From assembly GCA_000242815.2 (NCBI GenBank), contig AHHB01000044.1, positions 62,001 to 126,000 of the forward strand: a stretch of DNA of 64,000 nt. The letters run 5' to 3'. A program made the position numbers and the translations under genes. Numbering within the stretch: position 1 is the stretch's first letter; every line of letters begins with the position of its first letter. This document shows positions 59,418-64,000 of this stretch, one piece after another. The notes under the pieces were generated by a model. The model saw only the letters and a list, made by a program, of their open reading frames with translations, was not told the origin of the DNA and did not search any database. Origin of the DNA: Janthinobacterium lividum PAMC 25724. Its GTDB lineage: Bacteria; Pseudomonadota; Gammaproteobacteria; Burkholderiales; Burkholderiaceae_D.

Positions 59418-59621
59418 ATGATTGTATGTGTCTGCAACAACATATCTGATCGTGAAATCCGTCAAGCCGTCGATCTTGGCCTGTCGAGCATGGCCGAACT
59501 GCGCCGCGACCTGGGCGTGGCCACCTGCTGCGGCAAATGCCACACCTGCGCGCGCGACGTGCTGAACGATCACCTGGGCGCCACCGCAGTGATGCAAGAA
59601 ACAGTATTGATGCGAGCGTAA
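59418..59621 (+). CDS. bfd: Bacterioferritin-associated ferredoxin
   Basis: This 67-residue [2Fe-2S] protein starts MIVCVCNNISDREIRQAV, with Cys4 and Cys6, and has the second pair in CCGKCHTCARDV. It gives electrons to bacterioferritin to release iron. A Fur box lies just upstream, as known for bfd in other bacteria. It is followed by a TonB-type gene. Confidence 0.95.
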   Translation: MIVCVCNNISDREIRQAVDLGLSSMAELRRDLGVATCCGKCHTCARDVLNDHLGATAVMQETVLMRA

Positions 59622-59664
59622 TGATGCGAGCCGTACTGACAAACTGAAGAAAGCGACGACCGCC

Positions 59665-60366
59665 ATGACGATGATGCCCCCGCCCGTAACGGTGCAGGCC
59701 GTGCAACAATTTGCCGACTTCGACAAGAAGCGCAACAAGTTTGCGCCGCTGATGGCCATCGTCGTTCTGCATATCGCCGGCTTTTACGCCATCCAGAGCG
59801 GCCTGCTGAGCCGCGTCGTCACGGCAACCATACCGACCATCACCACCATCAGCATCATCGCCCCGCCAGCGCCGCCCAAGCCGCCGGCAGCGTCGGTGCC
59901 AAAAACCGTCGAACTGAGCGCTCCCGTGCCGCGCGCGGTGATCCCGCCACTGCCGCTGATCGCCGTGGCGCCGAGCGAACCGACGATCACGCCGCCGCAA
60001 CCGACGCGTGCCGAAGCAGCTCCCGTGGCCGCAGCCGCGCCGGCAGCACCATCGACACCGGCGCCTCCAGCACCGGCGCCAGCGGCACCGCGCACCGTCA
60101 ACAGCGTCGAATACGTCAAGGCGCCGCAACTGATCTACCCGAATTTGTCGCGCCGTCTGGGCGAGAGCGGTACCGTGGTATTGCGCATCCTGATCAATGA
60201 AAAGGGCTTGCCCGAGCAAATCCTGGTGCATAAATCTAGCGGCTACGGCAATCTCGATGAAGCGGGCCGCCAGGCTGCGCAGCGCGCGCTGTTCAAGCCG
60301 ATGATAGAGAACGGCAAACCCATGTCCGTGTATGTGCTGGTGCCACTGACCTTCCAACTGAGCTAA
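59665..60366 (+). CDS. Energy transducer TonB
   Basis: This 233-residue protein has a cytoplasmic N-terminus, a membrane helix (APLMAIVVLHIAGFYAIQSG, near residues 27-47), a Pro/Ala-rich spacer (about residues 65-145), and a TonB C-terminal domain (PQLIYPNLSRRLGESGTVVLRI; DEAGRQAAQRALFKPM). It transfers proton-motive energy to outer-membrane receptors for iron complexes. No exbB or exbD follows here. It is 43 bases after bfd. Confidence 0.9.
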   Translation: MTMMPPPVTVQAVQQFADFDKKRNKFAPLMAIVVLHIAGFYAIQSGLLSRVVTATIPTITTISIIAPPAPPKPPAASVPKTVELSAPVPRAVIPPLPLIAVAPSEPTITPPQPTRAEAAPVAAAAPAAPSTPAPPAPAPAAPRTVNSVEYVKAPQLIYPNLSRRLGESGTVVLRILINEKGLPEQILVHKSSGYGNLDEAGRQAAQRALFKPMIENGKPMSVYVLVPLTFQLS

Positions 60367-60492
60367 CCTTCCGGCAGGCAGCGCAGCGGGTGTGCCCTGC
60401 TGGCTTTTCTGCAGCGTGTTTTCTGTACTAGTCAAGCAACTGCTTGTTTCAGTCTGCCAGCCTATATCCCCGGGCCAGGCAGACTTTTTTTT

Positions 60493-60519
60493 GGGGTCAG
60501 ACCCTTTGGGTCTGACCCC
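60493..60519 (+). repeat. Palindromic repeat GGGGTCAGACCC (copy 2)
   Basis: Perfect 12-bp arms GGGGTCAGACCC and GGGTCTGACCCC with a three-base loop TTT. Together with copy 1 at 33349-33412 it marks an intergenic repeat family. It follows a run of T at 60485-60492. Confidence 0.75.
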
Positions 60520-60583
60520 AGCCGTTCAGGTCTAGGGTTAGAGCATGCAAAAACTGTATTCTCTTTTTAACCCTAAAAAAACT

Positions 60584-60625
60584 GGGGCCGGACGGGGACG
60601 CCTAGTCCCGCAGGGTCCGACCCCC
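60584..60625 (+). repeat. Variant GGGGYCGGAC hairpin (copy 3)
   Basis: GGGGCCGGAC and GTCCGACCCC enclose an inner GGGAC/GTCCC pair. A run of T follows (60626 onward), so it could work as terminator for the hydroxylase gene on the minus strand or the tonB side. It looks like a diverged relative of copy 2. Confidence 0.55.
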
Positions 60626-60629
60626 TTTT

Positions 60630-61310
60630 TTAGATCTCCGCCCACATCCTGAGCAGGTTGTGATAATGGCCCGTCAAGCCCACCGTCGCCGGTGAGTCGC
60701 CGTGCTCGCCACGCACATTCTGGATGTTCTGATCGAGCTCGAACAGCATGCTGCGCTTCCAATCCTCGCGCACCATGCTTTGCGTCCACAGAAAAGAGCA
60801 GATGCGCTCGCCGCTGGTGACGGGCAGCACCTGATGCACGCTGCTCGACGGATACACGATCACGTCGCCGGCCGGCAGTTTCACTTCATGCGTGCCGTAG
60901 GAATCGACCACCACCAGTTCACCGCCTTCATACTCGTCCGGCTCGCTCAGAAACACAGTCGACGAGACGTCGGCGCGCATCGACTGCATGCCGTTTTTCG
61001 GCGTGCGGATAGCGCCGTCAATATGCAGGCCATAGTGCTCGCCACCGGCGTAGCTATTGAAGAATGGCGGCAGGATGCGCAGCGGCAGCACGGCCGAAAA
61101 AAACAGTGGATTGGCCATCAATGCGCGGCTGACGATCTCGCCCAGCTCCAGCGCCAGCGGCGAGCCCTCGGCCAGTTGGCGGTTGCGCTTGACCTGCGCC
61201 CCTTGCGCCCCGACGCTGGCGCGCCCATCGACCCAGTCCGTCTGCGCCAGACGCTGGCGAAACTGCGTGACCTGTTCCGGCGTCAGCACGCCGGGTATAT
61301 GCAGCATCAT
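60630..61310 (-). CDS. Fe(II)/2-oxoglutarate-dependent PKHD-type hydroxylase (PiuC/YbiX family)
   Basis: This 226-residue dioxygenase shows the iron triad His96 and Asp98 ([10 protein letters not shown]) and His159 ([10 protein letters not shown]), plus Arg169 (SGERICSF) for 2-oxoglutarate. The start is [13 protein letters not shown] (61307) or MMLH (61310). PiuC is usually linked with siderophore receptors such as PiuA or Fiu; none is nearby. It lies in the iron island, divergent from bfr. Confidence 0.9.
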   Translation of the reverse strand: MMLHIPGVLTPEQVTQFRQRLAQTDWVDGRASVGAQGAQVKRNRQLAEGSPLALELGEIVSRALMANPLFFSAVLPLRILPPFFNSYAGGEHYGLHIDGAIRTPKNGMQSMRADVSSTVFLSEPDEYEGGELVVVDSYGTHEVKLPAGDVIVYPSSSVHQVLPVTSGERICSFLWTQSMVREDWKRSMLFELDQNIQNVRGEHGDSPATVGLTGHYHNLLRMWAEI

Positions 61311-61733
61311 TTTGCTATCCTTTTTTCAGTAAAATCGCTGCCCGATTATCGCATCGCCGACGGCGGCCAAGAATACGTCAAAGCAAGAACGGCGCAAATA
61401 TTTTCGCCCGTTTCAAGGCCGCCAAGCACACACGCCAACGGCAACAAAGTGGCAGCAGGAACGCGAATGAGAATGGCCTTCATTTTCCTTCACAAATAAA
61501 AAACGGAAAGATCGGACAATCCATTTGAGAATGGGTTTTATTCGCACGTTATTTACGTTAAAAAGACGGAAAAATACCGTTTCCCGCCCGAAATCGCCGA
61601 TATTTTGCGCTATTATGCGGGCATAGCGAGACCGAAAAACTGCGCGCCACCAGGCAGCCATGTGCCACCCGGCAGTGAACGCCAGCAGCCTGCGGTTTCA
61701 TCATCAAACGCGACACAGAACAAAGGACATCCC
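61311..61733. other. Divergent region between the PiuC-like gene and bfr
   Basis: This 423-base region has no supported gene. A Fur-box-like site lies at 61466-61484. AT-rich stretches (61490-61620) can hold the bfr promoter, including the TATTAT at about 61611. Confidence 0.55.
61466..61484 (+). promoter_or_regulatory. Fur-box-like site
   Basis: AATGAGAATGGCCTTCATT has the AATGA-TCATT outer symmetry of Fur boxes. It lies between the PiuC-like gene and bfr, about 160 bases from the former start. Confidence 0.45.
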
Positions 61734-62210
61734 ATGAAGGGCGATAAAGAAGTCATCCGTATGCTCAACGCACAGCTCACCAATGAACTGTCGGCCATCA
61801 ACCAGTACTTCCTGCATGCACGCATGTACAAGCACTGGGGCCTGGAAAAGCTGGGCAAGAAAGAATACGAAGAATCGATCGGCGAAATGAAACACGCCGA
61901 CAAACTGATCGACCGCATCCTGATGCTCGACGGCCTGCCGAACCTGCAAGCGCTGCATAAGTTGCTGATCGGCGAGAACACGCCGGAAATGCTGGAATGC
62001 GACTTGAAACTGGAACGCGCCGCGCACGCCACCGTCAAGGAAGGCATCGCCATCAGCGAAAAAGCCGGCGACTACGTCTCGCGCGACCTGTTCCTGATGA
62101 TCCTGGAAGACACGGAAGAGCACATCGACTGGCTCGAAACGCAGATCGACCTGATCGCCAAAGTCGGCATCCAGAACTACCTGCAAAGCCAGATGGCTGT
62201 GGAAGAGTAA
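61734..62210 (+). CDS. bfr: Bacterioferritin
   Basis: Bfr stores iron as a 24-mer with heme. The 158-residue protein shows the ferroxidase ligands Glu18, Glu51 and His54 ([12 protein letters not shown]), Tyr25, and the heme ligand Met52. The later [13 protein letters not shown] holds Glu127 and His130. The ATG at 61734 gives the known start MKGDKEVI. A 16-bp perfect terminator follows. Confidence 0.97.
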   Translation: MKGDKEVIRMLNAQLTNELSAINQYFLHARMYKHWGLEKLGKKEYEESIGEMKHADKLIDRILMLDGLPNLQALHKLLIGENTPEMLECDLKLERAAHATVKEGIAISEKAGDYVSRDLFLMILEDTEEHIDWLETQIDLIAKVGIQNYLQSQMAVEE

Positions 62211-62224
62211 AGCTTCGGCAGTAG

Positions 62225-62260
62225 CGTAAAAAAACCGGCATGCGTGCCGGTTTTTTTACG
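62225..62260 (+). terminator. Rho-independent terminator after bfr
   Basis: The arms CGTAAAAAAACCGGCA and TGCCGGTTTTTTTACG (62225-62240, 62245-62260) match perfectly over 16 bases around TGCG. With T and A tracts on both sides it can stop both transcripts (bfr and the glutathione transferase). Confidence 0.9.
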
Positions 62261-62342
62261 CCTGTACTCAGGGCTGTCCGGCGCCTTGGCGCCCGGTGTC
62301 GGCGACTGCCTGGCCTTCGACGCGCGACCGCTCAGCGCACGC

Positions 62343-62957
62343 TCACTGCGGCACGGTATCCTTGAACGATTGTCGCTCGGACAGTTTGTCGAACAGGCGT
62401 GCCAGCGCCGGATGCGCGGCGCGCCAGTCGATTTCCGGGAAGCGGAAGCTGAGCCAGTCCAAGGTGCAACCCACGGCCACGTCGGCCAGCGTATAGTTCT
62501 TGCCGGCGCAATACGCACTCTCGCCCAGACGCGTTTCCAGCGCTGCAAGACCCAGGATGATCTTGTCGAGCTGGCGCGCGATCCAGGCCGCGCTTTGCTG
62601 CTCGGGCGGACGCTGCGTGCGCTCCAGGCGCACCAGCACGCCTGCATCGAGGATGCCGTCGGCCAGCGCTTCCCAGTTCTTGATATCGGCGCGCTCGCGG
62701 CCATTGCCGCCGGCAGGCAGCAGCTTGCACACTGGCGTCAGCGTGTCGAGGTATTCGACGATGACTTTCGAATCGATCAAGGTGCTGCCATCCTCCATCA
62801 CCAGGCAGGGCACCTTGCCCAAGGGATTGGCCTGCGCGATGCGGGTTTCTGGCACCCACACGTTTTCCAGCTCAAAAACATAGTCGAGCTTTTTTTCCGC
62901 CAGCACAATACGGGCTTTGCGGACATACGGGCTGGCGAGGGAGCCGATCAGTTTCAT
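62343..62957 (-). CDS. Glutathione S-transferase
   Basis: This 204-residue protein starts MKLIGSLASPYVRKARIVLAEK, with a Ser in the active-site position of the N-terminal domain, then NPLGKVPCLVMEDG and DSKVIVEYLDTL for glutathione binding. The C-terminal helical domain follows. It is similar to stringent-starvation-like or beta/zeta-type transferases. The ATG at 62957 lies upstream of purB in the opposite direction. Confidence 0.9.
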   Translation of the reverse strand: MKLIGSLASPYVRKARIVLAEKKLDYVFELENVWVPETRIAQANPLGKVPCLVMEDGSTLIDSKVIVEYLDTLTPVCKLLPAGGNGRERADIKNWEALADGILDAGVLVRLERTQRPPEQQSAAWIARQLDKIILGLAALETRLGESAYCAGKNYTLADVAVGCTLDWLSFRFPEIDWRAAHPALARLFDKLSERQSFKDTVPQ

Positions 62958-63219
62958 AGGTACTTTAAGGTAAAGGAGCAGCGAGCAGTATAACATCGGC
63001 GGCAGCGGCGTTTGGTCGCACGCGCCCAGCGGTCCGCATAGTGTGGCAGGCATGCCGCATCGAGTCCGGATTCGTCCGAAATGGCGGCCATCGGCAGCCG
63101 ACCGACGGCTAGCGAACGGTCAGCGGTGGTAAAATCGGCATTTATCTGTGGCGCCGAAAAATTGCTTAATTGCAATAATCCTACCCTCCCCGCGCGCCAC
63201 ACACCAACCGTTTCTTTAA

Positions 63220-64000
<781 letters not shown>

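Overview
The window is about 64 kb of dense, high-GC, Gram-negative chromosome. Gene content and order point to a betaproteobacterium of the Oxalobacteraceae, most like Janthinobacterium or a close relative. The clues are the divergent bamE/fur pair, holA-lptE-leuS with proA, the rsmA-pdxA-surA-lptD block next to amgK-murU, and several families of palindromic intergenic repeats. This genus call is inference from memory of these families; no search was run. I found no rRNA, tRNA, CRISPR array, prophage or insertion sequence.

Layout. 1-7.7 kb: housekeeping genes on the minus strand (RNA methyltransferase cut by the window edge, DsbA-like oxidoreductase, hemJ, proA, holA, lptE, leuS). 8-12 kb: a VOC protein and a glutarate/glutaryl-CoA module (LysR regulator, gcdH, CaiB-type CoA-transferase). 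12-16.4 kb: barstar-like protein, dapB, bamE, fur, hrcA, HAD hydrolase. 16.6-17.8 kb: two tandem paralogous lipoproteins. 18-25.2 kb: a complete distal valine degradation operon (mmsA, acyl-CoA dehydrogenase, enoyl-CoA hydratase, 3-hydroxyisobutyryl-CoA hydrolase, mmsB), facing a divergent XRE/ScfR-type regulator. The region between them carries striking inverted repeats with a TTTGCA core.

25.2-33.3 kb: a seven-gene minus-strand operon (porin, solute-binding protein, two permeases, ATPase, nucleoside hydrolase, adenosine deaminase) with a divergent LysR regulator. It reads as a nucleoside uptake and breakdown unit built on a spermidine/putrescine-type ABC transporter, and is the most interesting candidate system here. 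33.4-43.6 kb: envelope and cofactor genes (rsmA, pdxA, surA, lptD; divergent amgK-murU for peptidoglycan sugar recycling, then an aminopeptidase P and a UbiH-type hydroxylase). 43.7-52 kb: PAS-GGDEF protein, split pntAA/pntAB/pntB transhydrogenase, NUDIX-mnmA, a degenerate receiver protein, a 5'-3' exonuclease and a glutathione transferase. 52-56.5 kb: DUF898 (YjgN-like) membrane protein with M48 peptidase, a GH3 beta-N-acetylhexosaminidase and a 53-residue membrane protein. 56.5-62.2 kb: an iron island (Cys-rich FeoB partner, feoB, feoA, bfd, TonB-type protein, PiuC-like hydroxylase, bfr) with Fur-box-like sites. 62.3-64 kb: a second glutathione transferase and purB, cut by the window edge.

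Two genes, the ABC ATPase near 28.29 kb and the DUF898 gene near 52.41 kb, are each broken by one apparent missing base. In both, the two frames join into a normal protein if one base is restored, so an assembly error must be excluded before calling them pseudogenes.
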